Shown one piece after another: positions 46,880-56,586 of a stretch of DNA of 64,000 nucleotides; position 1 is the first letter of the stretch; each line of letters starts with the position of its first letter. Where the stretch lies: the NCBI RefSeq assembly GCF_003324485.1, contig NZ_QODK01000006.1, positions 159,170 through 223,169 of the forward strand, given 5' to 3'. Under the pieces are notes generated by a model. That model saw nothing but the letters and a program-made list of their open reading frames with translations. It was not told where the DNA came from and made no database searches. Made by a program: the position numbers and the translations under genes. The stretch comes from Cohaesibacter intestini (GTDB lineage: Bacteria > Pseudomonadota > Alphaproteobacteria > Rhizobiales > Cohaesibacteraceae).

Positions 46880-48295
46880 TCAGGCGTCAAACGCTTCCAA
46901 AAGAGCGAGCCCTTTAGCAAGCAGCGCTTTAGCGGCCCCTTCATCGGCAGCCTCCACATAGCAGCGCATTTCCGGCGCGTTGCCGGATGGGCGAAAATGA
47001 ATGACACGACCATCATCGAGCGTTGCGCGCAATCCATCAATCACGCTGACCTCAGCGACTTTGCCAAGGGGTGACAGAAACGCATCCAGATTGTCCCGCG
47101 AGGCTGAAAGATGGGACATCAGCGCACCACTGCGGGCTTGCGCATAGTTTTTCAGGCGATCTGCATCGGCCACAGGCATCTGATAGGCGGTCTCGAAGGT
47201 TGAAAGGGGTTTGCGTTCGCTCTTTGATAGATAGAGTGCAGACAGGATGGGCAAGAAACAGTCCCGCGTTGGAAGGGCATCAATCGACGTCCCGGTTGGT
47301 GTGAAGCGGGTCGCGGTCAAAAAGCCCCCATTGGCCTCAAACCCAACAATCCGGTCACGCCCATTAGCCAGAGCCTGTTCCATCCCGGCAATCACAAAGG
47401 GCGATCCAACCTGCGTGCGCAAGACACCAAAGTCACCATTGCGCTCGATCCCGGAATTGGAGGTGACGGGTGTGACAACCACTTCGGCTTTTAAGAAACG
47501 GGCGGTCATCAAACCGAGTAGGTCGCCGCGCAAGGGAATCCCCTGCCCGTCTGCCAGCAAAGGCCGGTCTCCGTCCCCATCAGCAGAGACAAAAGCGTCA
47601 TAGCGCCCTTTCTCGGCCCAACCGGCCAACAGAGACAGGGTTTCGGGCGAAACAGCTTCGGTATCGACCGGAATAAAGTCCTCTGACCGTCCCAGCGGCT
47701 CGACCGTGGCGCCATAGAAGCGCAATATGTCGACAAGCATATCCCGGGCAACGGTCGAATGCTGATAGACACCGATTGTCAGACCACTGAGCGCATTTTC
47801 AGGCAAAATAGCCTGCAAACGCTCGGAGAAGTGTGCGACGGCTTGTTTTTCTTCATGCGCAACATCCGCCTCAAGCGTCGATCCAACCTCGGCTATGTTG
47901 GCGGCATGGCTGCAGATCGCAACTTCATCCTGCTTGGTAATTTCACCTGAGGGCAAATAGAACTTGATGCCGTTGCGGTCTGCCGGGATATGCGAACCGG
48001 TGATCATCAAAGATGCTGCCTGTCGCTTCTGGCCATAGCAGGCCAAGGCTGGCGTCGGGAGCGCCCCGCAAAAAACCGGCTCAAAGCCAGAATTCCTGAT
48101 GGCAGCGACGCACCGATCCGCGATGGCCGGGCTGGAAGCGCGAAAATCCATCCCAACAAGGACCGGATCCCCCGGTTTTGCATGGCCAGCAGCCAGAAGA
48201 TGGCGACAAAAGGCGATGGTGTATTGGGTGGAGGGAAATCCCAGCAGGTCCTCAGATAACCCACGAAGACCACTTGTGCCGAATTTGCTGCTCAT
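46880..48295 (-). CDS. Phosphoglucomutase/phosphomannomutase family protein
   Basis: 471 residues from the ATG at 48295 (AAGGAAAT ribosome site). Alpha-D-phosphohexomutase family: N-terminal FGTSGLRG, phosphoserine site MITGSHIPADRNGIKFY near 100, magnesium loop SADGDGDRP near 240, sugar-binding GFEANGGFL near 325 and the phosphate-binding RPSGNAPEMR near 440. The TGSHIP form, with isoleucine-proline after the active Ser-His, differs from the textbook TASHNP but is found in bacterial phosphomannomutase-like members. It probably interconverts glucose 6-phosphate and glucose 1-phosphate, linking glpX/gluconeogenesis to glgC; mannose phosphates are an alternative. It is transcribed towards glgP but separated by a terminator. 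Confidence 0.88.
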   Translation of the reverse strand: MSSKFGTSGLRGLSEDLLGFPSTQYTIAFCRHLLAAGHAKPGDPVLVGMDFRASSPAIADRCVAAIRNSGFEPVFCGALPTPALACYGQKRQAASLMITGSHIPADRNGIKFYLPSGEITKQDEVAICSHAANIAEVGSTLEADVAHEEKQAVAHFSERLQAILPENALSGLTIGVYQHSTVARDMLVDILRFYGATVEPLGRSEDFIPVDTEAVSPETLSLLAGWAEKGRYDAFVSADGDGDRPLLADGQGIPLRGDLLGLMTARFLKAEVVVTPVTSNSGIERNGDFGVLRTQVGSPFVIAGMEQALANGRDRIVGFEANGGFLTATRFTPTGTSIDALPTRDCFLPILSALYLSKSERKPLSTFETAYQMPVADADRLKNYAQARSGALMSHLSASRDNLDAFLSPLGKVAEVSVIDGLRATLDDGRVIHFRPSGNAPEMRCYVEAADEGAAKALLAKGLALLEAFDA

Positions 48296-48846
48296 TCTTG
48301 CTATTTCCTTGTTATGGCATTTGCGCATGATCCGCTTGAAAATACGTGCCAAACCGGTTGGCTATCCGTAACGACCCAACCCGAATGCGTCAAGACGCAG
48401 CCGAACGCCTGCCCTGCTTGCCAGTCGTCGCTCGGCTTGCCCGCCTGAGGCGTATGGCAGATCGAATCAAGTCATTCTTCTTATTGTTATTTCCGCATCA
48501 CCACTGCGCACATTTTTGAACTTGCCGTTAACAATAACCCCTCGACAAAAGTGCTTATAATTTCATCAATATTGGCGAAAATGAAATATTGCTACACAAA
48601 AGAACGGTCAATCGACAATTTATTCCAATTGCGTAGGCATCATCCAAGCACCTGAAATGGCTACATAAATTAAGTCATACTCATTCCCGTGACGGCATTT
48701 CGAACAAAAGTCTTATGGTGTTCTACGGTAAAGCCTCTGTAGCTTTGCAGTGTCTGATTAAGACGACGTGACGGGCTTTGAGGAGAGTGTGTCACATCCC
48801 GGCCGCTTTGAGGAGAGTTGGCCATCACCATTTTGGGAGGAACCTA
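48296..48846. other. Divergent regulatory region between the pgm-like gene and the branched-chain amino acid transporter
   Basis: About 550 bases without a credible gene. The part at 48480-48720 is AT-rich and probably holds the transporter promoter. Just before the start codon lie two copies of a 14-base GCTTTGAGGAGAGT repeat (separate entry). Confidence 0.5.
48775..48818 (+). repeat. 14-base direct repeat with Shine-Dalgarno-like core in the transporter leader
   Basis: GCTTTGAGGAGAGT is present at 48775-48788 and 48805-48818, start to start 30 bases. Each contains GAGGAGAG; the real ribosome site (GGGAGGAA, 48836-48843) is a third purine-rich tract just after. Confidence 0.7.
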
Positions 48847-50196
48847 ATGAGCAAACTTTTGATTTCGCGTCGTGGTGTGATCAAGTCCAGCGCGGCGATC
48901 GGCGCAGGCTTGGCCATGCCAACAATTTTTACCTCGAACGCGAATGCATTTACCAATGCCCCTACCGGTTCGACCGTAACCCTCGGGTTCAACGTACCGC
49001 AGACCGGCCCATATGCCGATGAAGGCGCAGACGAGCTTCTGGCGCAGAAACTGGCTGTGGAGCATCTGAATGGCGGAGGTGACGGCGGCTGCCTTAACAC
49101 CTTCAGCTCCAAGGCACTCAAAGGCAACGGCATCCTCGGCAAGAAGGTTGAATTCGTAACCGGTGACACCCAGACCAAGTCTGACGCCGCTCGCGCATCG
49201 GCTCGTTCGATGATCGAAAAAGACGGCGCAATCATGATCAACGGTGGCTCGTCTTCTGGCGTGGCTGTTGCGGTTCAGGGTCTGTGTCAGGAAGCAGGCG
49301 TCATTTTCATGGCTGGCCTCACCCACTCCAACGACACCACTGGTAAAGACCGCAAAGCCAATGGTTTCCGTCACTTCTTCAACGCCTACATGTCCGCTGC
49401 TGCACTGGCTCCAATCCTTGGCAATGAGCTCGGCAAAGATCGCCGCGCCTATCACTTGACCGCAGATTATACTTGGGGCTGGACCCAGCAAGAGTCCATG
49501 CAGGCAGCAACCGAAGCCATGGGTTGGCAGACTGTCAACAACGTGTTGACCCCACTGGCAACCACGGACTTCTCGTCCTACATCGCACCGGTTATCAATG
49601 CTGGCGCTGATGTGCTGGTGCTGAACCATTACGGCGGCAACATGGTCAACTCCCTGACCAACGCTGTTCAGTTCGGTCTGCTCGACAAGATGGTCAACAA
49701 CAAAGACTTCAAGATCATCGTGCCGCTTTACTCTGAACTGATGGCGGCAGGCGCCGGTGAAAACATCAAGGGCGTGCTGGGCTCGATGAACTATAACTGG
49801 CAGCTCGACAATCCCGGCTCCAAAGCCTTTGTTAAGTCGTTCGGCGAAAAATATGGCCGTCCGCCATCCAACTCCGCCCAGACCTGCTACGCACAGGTTC
49901 TGCTTTATGCAGATGCCTGTGAGCGCGCTGGCACCTTCAATCCGTGCGGTGTTGCGGAAGCTCTGGAAGGCTTCGAGTTTGACGGTCTTGGCAACGGCAA
50001 GACCCTCTATCGTGCCGATGATCACCAGTGCTTCAAAGACGTGCTGGTCGTGCGTGGTGCGCAGAATCCAACCACGGCCTACGACACGCTGGAAGTTGTC
50101 GAAGTCACCCCGGTTGACCAAGTCACCTATGCACCGAACCACGCCATGTTCGGTGGTGATGACGCCAAGCTGGGTGCCTGCAACGCTGGCGCATAA
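48847..50196 (+). CDS. Branched-chain amino acid-type ABC transporter substrate-binding protein, Tat-exported
   Basis: 449 residues from the ATG at 48847 with a strong GGGAGGAA ribosome site. The N-terminus has a twin-arginine pattern SRRGVIKSS, a mild hydrophobic core and a cleavage site near NANA, so export in folded form by Tat is likely. The mature part is a type I periplasmic-binding fold (LivJ/AmiC-like: VTLGFNVPQTGPYADEGADE, INGGSSSGVAV). It feeds the livHMGF importer encoded directly after. The ligand is not certain: leucine-type amino acids, amides or other small compounds are all handled by this group. Several paired cysteines (GGCLNTF, QTCYAQ, ADACERAG, FNPCG, HQCF, LGACNAG) suggest disulphides. 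An attenuating hairpin follows the gene. Confidence 0.88.
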   Translation: MSKLLISRRGVIKSSAAIGAGLAMPTIFTSNANAFTNAPTGSTVTLGFNVPQTGPYADEGADELLAQKLAVEHLNGGGDGGCLNTFSSKALKGNGILGKKVEFVTGDTQTKSDAARASARSMIEKDGAIMINGGSSSGVAVAVQGLCQEAGVIFMAGLTHSNDTTGKDRKANGFRHFFNAYMSAAALAPILGNELGKDRRAYHLTADYTWGWTQQESMQAATEAMGWQTVNNVLTPLATTDFSSYIAPVINAGADVLVLNHYGGNMVNSLTNAVQFGLLDKMVNNKDFKIIVPLYSELMAAGAGENIKGVLGSMNYNWQLDNPGSKAFVKSFGEKYGRPPSNSAQTCYAQVLLYADACERAGTFNPCGVAEALEGFEFDGLGNGKTLYRADDHQCFKDVLVVRGAQNPTTAYDTLEVVEVTPVDQVTYAPNHAMFGGDDAKLGACNAGA

Positions 50197-50212
50197 GCTG
50201 ACTTGACCATAG

Positions 50213-50244
50213 GCCGTGCCGCAGATTTGCGGCACGGCTTTCTC
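50213..50244 (+). terminator. Attenuating hairpin between the binding-protein gene and livH
   Basis: Perfect ten-base-pair stem 50213-50222 / 50229-50238 with a six-base loop and a T-rich tail TTTCTCTT. It probably lets more binding protein than permease be made. Confidence 0.75.
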
Positions 50245-50304
50245 TTGATTTGGGACTAGAACCAGCGCGCTTTTCGCGCCGTGTTCAACGATGCGGGCTT
50301 TCCA

Positions 50305-51336
50305 ATGGACGCAATCATTCTTCAAATCCTCAACGGTCTCGACAAAGGCAGCGCCTATGCCTTGATCGCTCTGGGATTGACACTCATCTTCGGCACCCTT
50401 GGTGTCGTCAACTTCGCCCATGGCGCCCTGTTCATGCTTGGCTCATTCTGCGCGGTGACGCTGCAGAAACTTCTCTCGTTGTCCTTCATCGTCGTTGATC
50501 CATCGAAGAAGGACTTTCTGGGCAATCCGCTGAAGGTTGAAAAACCCTATGTGGTTGACTGGTTTGGTGAAGCGGCGGGCAATACCATTGTCAACTGGTC
50601 GGTGCCGCTGGCGATCCTGTTTGCCATCCCCGTCATGCTGCTTGTCGGCTATGTGATGGAACGGGGTCTGATCAAGCATTTCTACAAGCGTCCCCACGCG
50701 GACCAGATTCTTGTGACCTTCGGTCTGGCCATCGTTATCCAGGAAATCGTCAAGTATTTCTTTGGCGCAAACCCGATCCCGACCCCGGCGCCGGATATCT
50801 TCAAGGGCTCTCTCGATTTCGGTGTGATGATCGGCTTTGCCGAAAACACGATCATTTATCCATACTGGCGTCTGGTCTATTTCCTGTTTTCCGCTTCCAT
50901 CATCGCAGTGGTTTTTGCCTTCTTGCAATTCACCACGTTCGGTATGGTGGTGCGCGCCGGTATGGCTGACCGGGAAACCGTTGGGCTGCTGGGCATCAAC
51001 ATCGACAAACGCTTCACCATCATGTTCGGCATTGCAGCGGCTGTCGCCGGTCTCGCCGGGGTGATGTATGCGCCCATCAACTCGCCCAACTATCATATGG
51101 GTATGGACTTCCTGGTTCTGTCCTTCGTGGTGGTGGTTGTCGGCGGCATGGGTTCGTTGCCCGGTGCTGTTTTGGCAGGTTTCCTGCTCGGCGTCCTTGA
51201 GAGCTTTGCCTCAATGAACGAGGTCAAGTCGATCATTCCCGGGATCGACCAAATCATCATCTATCTTGTTGCAATCATCATCCTTCTGACTCGCCCTCGC
51301 GGTCTGATGGGTCGCAAAGGCGTGATGGAGGAATAA
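50305..51336 (+). CDS. livH: Branched-chain amino acid ABC transporter permease LivH
   Basis: 343 residues from the ATG at 50305 (a GTG at 50281 is an alternative; neither has a strong ribosome site). About 8 membrane helices. LivH marks: GLTLIFGTLGVVNFAHGAL near residue 25, RAGMADRETVGLLGIN docking segment near 225, and VVVVVGGMGSLPGAVLAG near 280. It carries an insert of about 45 residues after the second helix (SKKDFLGNPLKVEKPYVVDW) that is longer than in Escherichia coli LivH. It pairs with LivM to form the membrane channel. Confidence 0.92.
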   Translation: MDAIILQILNGLDKGSAYALIALGLTLIFGTLGVVNFAHGALFMLGSFCAVTLQKLLSLSFIVVDPSKKDFLGNPLKVEKPYVVDWFGEAAGNTIVNWSVPLAILFAIPVMLLVGYVMERGLIKHFYKRPHADQILVTFGLAIVIQEIVKYFFGANPIPTPAPDIFKGSLDFGVMIGFAENTIIYPYWRLVYFLFSASIIAVVFAFLQFTTFGMVVRAGMADRETVGLLGINIDKRFTIMFGIAAAVAGLAGVMYAPINSPNYHMGMDFLVLSFVVVVVGGMGSLPGAVLAGFLLGVLESFASMNEVKSIIPGIDQIIIYLVAIIILLTRPRGLMGRKGVMEE

Positions 51337-51339
51337 TCA

Positions 51340-52548
51340 ATGCTGGGTTTAACCAAGAAAGACACGACCTTTCTCCTGATCGTCATATTCCTGACGCTGG
51401 CAACGCCAATCCTGCTGCAGCCCTTCCCGGAAAGCTCTGCCTTGGCGCAGTTCAATGCGGGCTATCCTGATCTGATGCAGCGCTTTGCCATCTTTGGGAT
51501 CTTTGCCATCGGCTTCAACATCCTGTTTGGCCTGACGGGTTATCTGTCCTTCGGTCACGCCGCCTTTCTGGGCATCGGGTCCTACTCTGTGGTCTGGATG
51601 TACAAGCTTCTGAGCTACAATGTGGTGCCAGGACTTTTGTTGGCGATACTGATGTCCGGTCTGTTTGCCCTGTTGATCGGCTATGTTTCCCTGCGTCGTT
51701 CAGGCATCTACTTCTCGATCCTGACACTCGCCATGGCTCAGATGTCGTTCAACCTTGCCTATTCGGTTTTAACGCCTTTGACAAATGGTGAAACAGGCCT
51801 GCAGGTCTATAGCGATGATCCGCAGGTCCTGATGGGTGACAGCAGCCCAACCTCACCGCATTTCTTCGGCATCGTGATGAATGAATCCACCAAGATCGAC
51901 GTGGCTGGCTGGCAGTTCACCTTCAGCAATGGCTACTATTTCTGTGCCATCATCGCGATTTTGGTCTTCTATCTGTCCTTGCGGATCTTCCGCTCACCTT
52001 TTGGCATGATGCTCAGAGCAATCAAGACCAACCAGACCCGGATGAACTATACCGGTCTCAATCCGCGTCCCTATACGCTGGCGGCCTTTATCATCTCGGG
52101 CATGTATGCCGGGCTTGCCGGCGGTTTGCTGGCGGCGATGGATCCACTGGCGGGTGCAGAGCGCATGCAGTGGACGGCGTCGGGTGAAGTGGTTCTGATG
52201 ACCATTTTGGGCGGTGCAGGTACCTTGATGGGACCGGTACTGGGTGCAGGCTTCATCAAGTATTTTGAGAATATCTTCTCCAAAATCAACGACACCATCC
52301 TGCATAGCTGGTTCTCGGCGCTGCCGGATGGGCTGGAAGATACAATCGTCTTTCTGATGCATCCCTTCATCGGCAAGGGCTGGCACCTGACCCTCGGTCT
52401 GTTGTTCATGATGGTCGTCATCTTCCTGCCCGGTGGCCTGATTGAAGGCGGACAGCGTATCTATGGCTGGCTGAGAAAGAGCAAGAAGTCCGATGTACCC
52501 CCCAAAGATCCGGAACATCACCCCAAACCAAGCCCCCATGTGGCCTGA
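51340..52548 (+). CDS. livM: Branched-chain amino acid ABC transporter permease LivM
   Basis: 402 residues, starting 3 bases after livH. About 9-10 membrane helices; LivM marks [19 protein letters not shown] near 60, [18 protein letters not shown] near 230 and [15 protein letters not shown] near 290. An insert near residues 150-190 and an extended segment near 315-345 lie between helices. The C-terminal tail is proline/lysine-rich and cytosolic. The stop overlaps an ATG of the livG frame (TGATG). Confidence 0.92.
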   Translation: MLGLTKKDTTFLLIVIFLTLATPILLQPFPESSALAQFNAGYPDLMQRFAIFGIFAIGFNILFGLTGYLSFGHAAFLGIGSYSVVWMYKLLSYNVVPGLLLAILMSGLFALLIGYVSLRRSGIYFSILTLAMAQMSFNLAYSVLTPLTNGETGLQVYSDDPQVLMGDSSPTSPHFFGIVMNESTKIDVAGWQFTFSNGYYFCAIIAILVFYLSLRIFRSPFGMMLRAIKTNQTRMNYTGLNPRPYTLAAFIISGMYAGLAGGLLAAMDPLAGAERMQWTASGEVVLMTILGGAGTLMGPVLGAGFIKYFENIFSKINDTILHSWFSALPDGLEDTIVFLMHPFIGKGWHLTLGLLFMMVVIFLPGGLIEGGQRIYGWLRKSKKSDVPPKDPEHHPKPSPHVA

Positions 52549-52562
52549 TGGAGACTACAAAA

Positions 52563-53318
52563 ATGGGTATTCTTGAAGTCAAAGACGTCAACAAAAGGTT
52601 TGGCGGGTTGCAGGCCCTGGGGAATGTCAATCTGTCAATCGCCGAAAATTCGGTTCATGCGATCATTGGACCGAACGGGGCGGGCAAATCGACCCTGCTC
52701 AATTGTCTGGTCGGCAAACTGGAACCAGATACCGGCACGGTGACCTTCCAGGGGGAACCTGTGCTTGGCCGGACGCCGTATGAAATCAACCAGATGGGCA
52801 TCAGCCGCGTCTTTCAGACGCCAGAGATCTTCACCGATCTGACTGTCATGGAAAATATGCTGATCCCTTGCTTTGCCAAACGGGATGGCGCTTTTCGTAT
52901 GCATGCCTTTGGATCGCTTGCGACTGAAAAGGAAATCGTCGAACGCGCTGAACATATGCTTGAAGAGGTCAACATGACCGAAAAGCTCGGCATGTTGGCT
53001 GGCTCCATGTCCCGTGGGGACAAGAGGCGTCTGGAGATGGCCATGTGTCTCGTGCAGCAGCCGAAACTGCTGTTGCTTGATGAACCAACGGCGGGCATGG
53101 CGCGCGCCGACACCAACAACACCATCGATCTGCTCAAAGAGATCCATGAAAAGCACGACATCACCATCGCCATCATCGAGCATGACATGCATGTGGTCTT
53201 CTCCTTGGCCCAACGCATTACCGTATTGGCGCAAGGCACGCCACTGGTGGAAGATGTGCCTGAGAAGATCAAAGGCCATCCGAAGGTCAAGGAAGCCTAT
53301 CTGGGAGAAGCAGCATGA
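52563..53318 (+). CDS. livG: Branched-chain amino acid ABC transporter ATP-binding protein LivG
   Basis: 251 residues from the ATG at 52563, which has a GGAG ribosome site and yields the family N-terminus MGILEVKDVNKRFGG; the ATG at 52548 adds five residues. Walker A GPNGAGKST, Q-loop FQTPEIF, a somewhat degenerate ABC signature MSRGDKRRLEMA in place of LSxGxQ, Walker B LLLLDEPTAGM and H-loop IEHD. The signature's SRGDKR form is common in LivG proteins of this group. It energises LivHM together with LivF and overlaps it by 4 bases. Confidence 0.92.
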   Translation: MGILEVKDVNKRFGGLQALGNVNLSIAENSVHAIIGPNGAGKSTLLNCLVGKLEPDTGTVTFQGEPVLGRTPYEINQMGISRVFQTPEIFTDLTVMENMLIPCFAKRDGAFRMHAFGSLATEKEIVERAEHMLEEVNMTEKLGMLAGSMSRGDKRRLEMAMCLVQQPKLLLLDEPTAGMARADTNNTIDLLKEIHEKHDITIAIIEHDMHVVFSLAQRITVLAQGTPLVEDVPEKIKGHPKVKEAYLGEAA

Positions 53319-54106
53319 CGGATCTTGCAATGGAAGCCTCTCCGAGAGCGGAAGAGGAGCGGCCCGATTTTTCCAAGCAGGCCAATGTGGCAGCGACCGC
53401 CCCGGCCTTCCTGTCGGTGCATGACATTCATGCCTATTATGGCGAAAGCTATATTGTTCAGGGCGTATCCTTCAATGTGCATGAAGGGGAAATTCTTGCT
53501 TTGCTCGGACGGAACGGAGCGGGCAAGACCTCAACCTTGAGAACCATCGCCCGATTGGACAATCCCGCCCTCACCTATGGGGAAGTCTGGCTCGATCACC
53601 AGCATCTGCACACCATGGCCAGCCACGAGGCAGCGCGGGCGGGCATGGTTCTGGTGCCTGAGGATCGACGGATCATTCCCGGTTTGACCGTGGAAGAAAA
53701 TCTCAAGCTCGCGCAAATAGCCGAGCCAATCGGTTGGAGCCTCGATCGAATATATGACCTGTTCCCACGATTGGGTGAACGGCGTCTGCAAGAAGGGGTG
53801 ACGCTGTCTGGTGGCGAGCAGCAGATGCTGGCCATTGCACGAGCTCTGGCGCGGGATATCAAAGTGCTGTTGTTGGACGAACCCTATGAGGGCCTCGCAC
53901 CGGTGATTGTCGACGAAATCGAGAAGACACTCGAAATCATCAAGATGCAGGGCATCACCACAATCCTCGTGGAACAAAATGCCATTCGCGCCTTGGAACT
54001 TGCCGACCGGGCGGTCATTCTTGATACCGGTAAAGTGGTGTTTGATGGCACTGCCAAGGAAGTGCTCGACAACAAGAAACTGCGCGAGGAATATCTGGCA
54101 ATCTGA
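53315..54106 (+). CDS. livF: Branched-chain amino acid ABC transporter ATP-binding protein LivF
   Basis: 263 residues with an N-terminal extension of about 35 residues before the ABC domain, longer than in most LivF. Walker A GRNGAGKTS, Q-loop region VPEDRRIIPGLTVEENL, signature LSGGEQQMLAIARAL, Walker B VLLLDEPYEGLAP and the switch loop VEQN. Last gene of the importer operon, overlapping livG by ATGA and followed after 130 bases by a terminator. Confidence 0.93.
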   Translation: MTDLAMEASPRAEEERPDFSKQANVAATAPAFLSVHDIHAYYGESYIVQGVSFNVHEGEILALLGRNGAGKTSTLRTIARLDNPALTYGEVWLDHQHLHTMASHEAARAGMVLVPEDRRIIPGLTVEENLKLAQIAEPIGWSLDRIYDLFPRLGERRLQEGVTLSGGEQQMLAIARALARDIKVLLLDEPYEGLAPVIVDEIEKTLEIIKMQGITTILVEQNAIRALELADRAVILDTGKVVFDGTAKEVLDNKKLREEYLAI

Positions 54107-54669
54107 CGCGGCTTGCCGACATGGGGCGCCATTCGGGTCATGGAATTCATTCCGCCCTGGCTGCTCCGTTGCTCAATCGGCTGCTGGTGGTGTGTTTTTA
54201 GAGGTATCACCAGCACCCGGTTTTAAAGAAAGCCACCCACTCGCTGACACTTGGCCCCAACCACGGACGTCCATTGCAGCGGGTGGGTGTTTTTATGACC
54301 AACCATGCTCAGCCTATCGATGCAGTCGGCACAAAATTGGCCCGAACCAGAAGGCACTGCGCGCGCTCAACGACCAGTCGAGAATTGAGATGAAACTTCA
54401 GTCGGCGGAAGTATCTGGTCCATGTCCAGCTCTGCTAGGCATGGAGACCAGAATTGGCATCCGACCGATGACAGCCATCGCAATCAGGCACGACGCACTT
54501 GCAGAAGGAACTCTTCCACCCACGCTTTCAACTGCTCGAACTTTGAACTGAGTTCCTATGCTGTTGAAGAGACTTGCGATGAGCTGACCGTCGCCGAACA
54601 GATCGGTTTTGGCCGCCTTCCCCCTTGGCCTTAGCCGCCCACTTCATGGGCGACCCTGCTGTCCTGCCC
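54107..54669. other. Intergenic region between convergent livF and ugpC
   Basis: About 560 bases. The first part holds the liv terminator and a weaker hairpin (54183-54214). The middle (54300-54600) has open frames in several phases but none with a recognisable family, start signal or typical codon use; a degraded gene cannot be excluded. A small hairpin at 54636-54652 lies beyond ugpC but has no T run. Confidence 0.45.
54234..54294 (+). terminator. Terminator of the livHMGF operon
   Basis: Thirteen-base-pair stem 54234-54246 / 54277-54289 with one G-T pair and a 30-base loop, followed by TTTTT. Confidence 0.7.
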
Positions 54670-55725
54670 TCAGATCGAGATGCGGCTCCCTGTTTCCGGA
54701 TCGAACAGATGAATGTCCTCAGGAGAAACGGAGAAAGCCATCGTCTGTTGGCCCTGATTGTTCAGATGCACACCGGCAAGACTGATCGTGATCACCTCCC
54801 CGGTGCCTGCGACATGGCCGTGCAACAGGGTATTGGCTCCCAAAGGCTCAGCCATCTGGATGGTTGTCGTCAATGGCCCATCATCTTGCCGGAGCAAATG
54901 CTCTGGACGAATGCCCAGTTTGACCGGGCCATCCTTGAGCGCGACCTTTGCGATGTCAGCCGAGCCAAGTTTTATCATCCCGTTGTCGACAGTTGCATCG
55001 AAGACATTCATTGCCGGACTGCCGATAAACTGGGCGGCAAACAGGGTCTGAGGGGTTTCATAGACTTCAAGGGGCGTGCCAATCTGCTCGGCATAACCAC
55101 CATTCATGACAATCATCCGATCCGCCATGGTCATGGCCTCGACCTGATCATGGGTGACATAGAGGGATGTGATGCCCAGTTGCCCTTGCAGTTCCTTGAT
55201 TTCAAGGCGCATCTGAACGCGCAGCTTCGCATCCAGGTTGGAAAGGGGTTCGTCGAACAGGAACAAGGCGGGTTCGCGCACGATCGCCCGCCCCATGGCC
55301 ACGCGCTGACGCTGGCCACCGGACAATTGCCGCGGTTTGCGATCCAGCAATTCTTCCAGTTGCAGCAATTTCGCAGCTTCCTGAACCTTTGCCTCGATTT
55401 CACCCTTCGGCATTTTGGCGATCTTCAGGCCGTAGCCCATATTTTGCCGGACCGACATGTGCGGATAAAGCGCATAATTCTGGAACACCATGGCGATGTC
55501 ACGATCCATCGGCTCCTTGTCATTCGCTCTCTCTCCATCAATCAGGACATCTCCGGAGGTGACGGTCTCCAGCCCCGCAACCATGCGCAGGAGGGTGGAC
55601 TTGCCACAGCCCGATGGCCCGACGATTACGATGAATTCTCCATCCTCGACCATCATGTCGATCCCGTGGATCACATCCGCAGCGCCGAAGCTCTTTTTGA
55701 CATTCTTAAGTTCTACAGTTGCCAT
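54670..55725 (-). CDS. ugpC: sn-Glycerol-3-phosphate ABC transporter ATP-binding protein UgpC
   Basis: 351 residues. Walker A GPSGCGKST, Q-loop FQNYALYPHMS, signature LSGGQRQRVAMGRA, Walker B LFLFDEPLSNLD, H-loop YVTHDQ, and a C-terminal TOBE/regulatory domain (LGIRPEHLL, VSPEDIHLFD). Belongs to the UgpC/MalK family, which serves glycerol-3-phosphate and sugar importers. It is the last gene of ugpBAEC and starts 3 bases after ugpE. Confidence 0.92.
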   Translation of the reverse strand: MATVELKNVKKSFGAADVIHGIDMMVEDGEFIVIVGPSGCGKSTLLRMVAGLETVTSGDVLIDGERANDKEPMDRDIAMVFQNYALYPHMSVRQNMGYGLKIAKMPKGEIEAKVQEAAKLLQLEELLDRKPRQLSGGQRQRVAMGRAIVREPALFLFDEPLSNLDAKLRVQMRLEIKELQGQLGITSLYVTHDQVEAMTMADRMIVMNGGYAEQIGTPLEVYETPQTLFAAQFIGSPAMNVFDATVDNGMIKLGSADIAKVALKDGPVKLGIRPEHLLRQDDGPLTTTIQMAEPLGANTLLHGHVAGTGEVITISLAGVHLNNQGQQTMAFSVSPEDIHLFDPETGSRISI

Positions 55726-55728
55726 TTT

Positions 55729-56586
55729 TTATTTCTCGCTGTCGACAAGTCCGCGGACAAACAGTTTTTGCATCGAAACCACCACAATAACGGGCGGGAT
55801 CATTGCCAGAATGGAGGTGGCCATAATAACCGGCCATTCGGCGACATCATCGCCTGAGGGGAACATCTGTTTGATGCCCATGACGATGGTGTTCATTTCC
55901 GGATCGGTGGTGATGAGCAACGGCCAGAGATACTGGTTCCAGCCATAGATGAAGAGGATCACAAACAGAGCGGCAATGTTGGTGCGGCTCATGGGAATGA
56001 CGATATCGACAAAGAAGCGCATCGGACTTGCCCCATCGACCCGTGCCGCTTCCGCCAACTCATCGGGAATGGTGAGGAAAAACTGCCGAAACAGGAACGT
56101 CGCCGTGGCTGACGCAATCAGAGGGAAAATCAACCCGCCATAGCTGTTGAGCATGCCAAAGCCGGCCACCACCTCGAATGTCGGCACGATGCGCACCTCA
56201 ACAGGCAGCATGAGCGTGAGAAAGATCAGCCAGAAGAAGATCGTCCGACCGGGAAACCGGAAATAGACAATCGCAAAGGCAGACAGAAGCGAAATGATGA
56301 TTTTGCCAATCGCAATGCCAAGGGCCATCACCAGAGAGTTGAACAGCATGGTCGCCACAGGCACATTGACCCCGGCAAACAAAGCCGCCTTGTAATTGAC
56401 CCAGAACTGGTCGCCCGGCCAGATTGGCATGGGCGGTTTCACGATTTCGGGCTGGGTGACGGTCGACGCCACAAAGGCCAGCCAGATCGGGAAGAAGATA
56501 ACGAAAACCCCGAGGATCATAAAAAGATGGGTCAACCAGAGGCCTGCGCCTCTTTTCTCGACCATACCGTGCACCTGATTTGCCAT
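55729..56586 (-). CDS. ugpE: sn-Glycerol-3-phosphate ABC transporter permease UgpE
   Basis: 285 residues, six predicted membrane helices, with the EAA loop [20 protein letters not shown] near 195 and the family-typical [19 protein letters not shown] before it and [13 protein letters not shown] after it. The latter segment is characteristic of UgpE and supports glycerol-3-phosphate as substrate over a generic sugar. Shares one base with ugpA. Confidence 0.92.
   Translation of the reverse strand: MANQVHGMVEKRGAGLWLTHLFMILGVFVIFFPIWLAFVASTVTQPEIVKPPMPIWPGDQFWVNYKAALFAGVNVPVATMLFNSLVMALGIAIGKIIISLLSAFAIVYFRFPGRTIFFWLIFLTLMLPVEVRIVPTFEVVAGFGMLNSYGGLIFPLIASATATFLFRQFFLTIPDELAEAARVDGASPMRFFVDIVIPMSRTNIAALFVILFIYGWNQYLWPLLITTDPEMNTIVMGIKQMFPSGDDVAEWPVIMATSILAMIPPVIVVVSMQKLFVRGLVDSEK

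Noticed and set aside
48844..50421. A 525-codon minus-strand frame antisense to the branched-chain amino acid-type binding protein gene.
   Set aside because: Composition is a His/Gln/Val-rich reverse image of the real gene; no start signal.
54300..54600. Possible transposase remnant between livF and ugpC.
   Set aside because: No transposase motif, inverted repeat or target duplication was visible in any frame.
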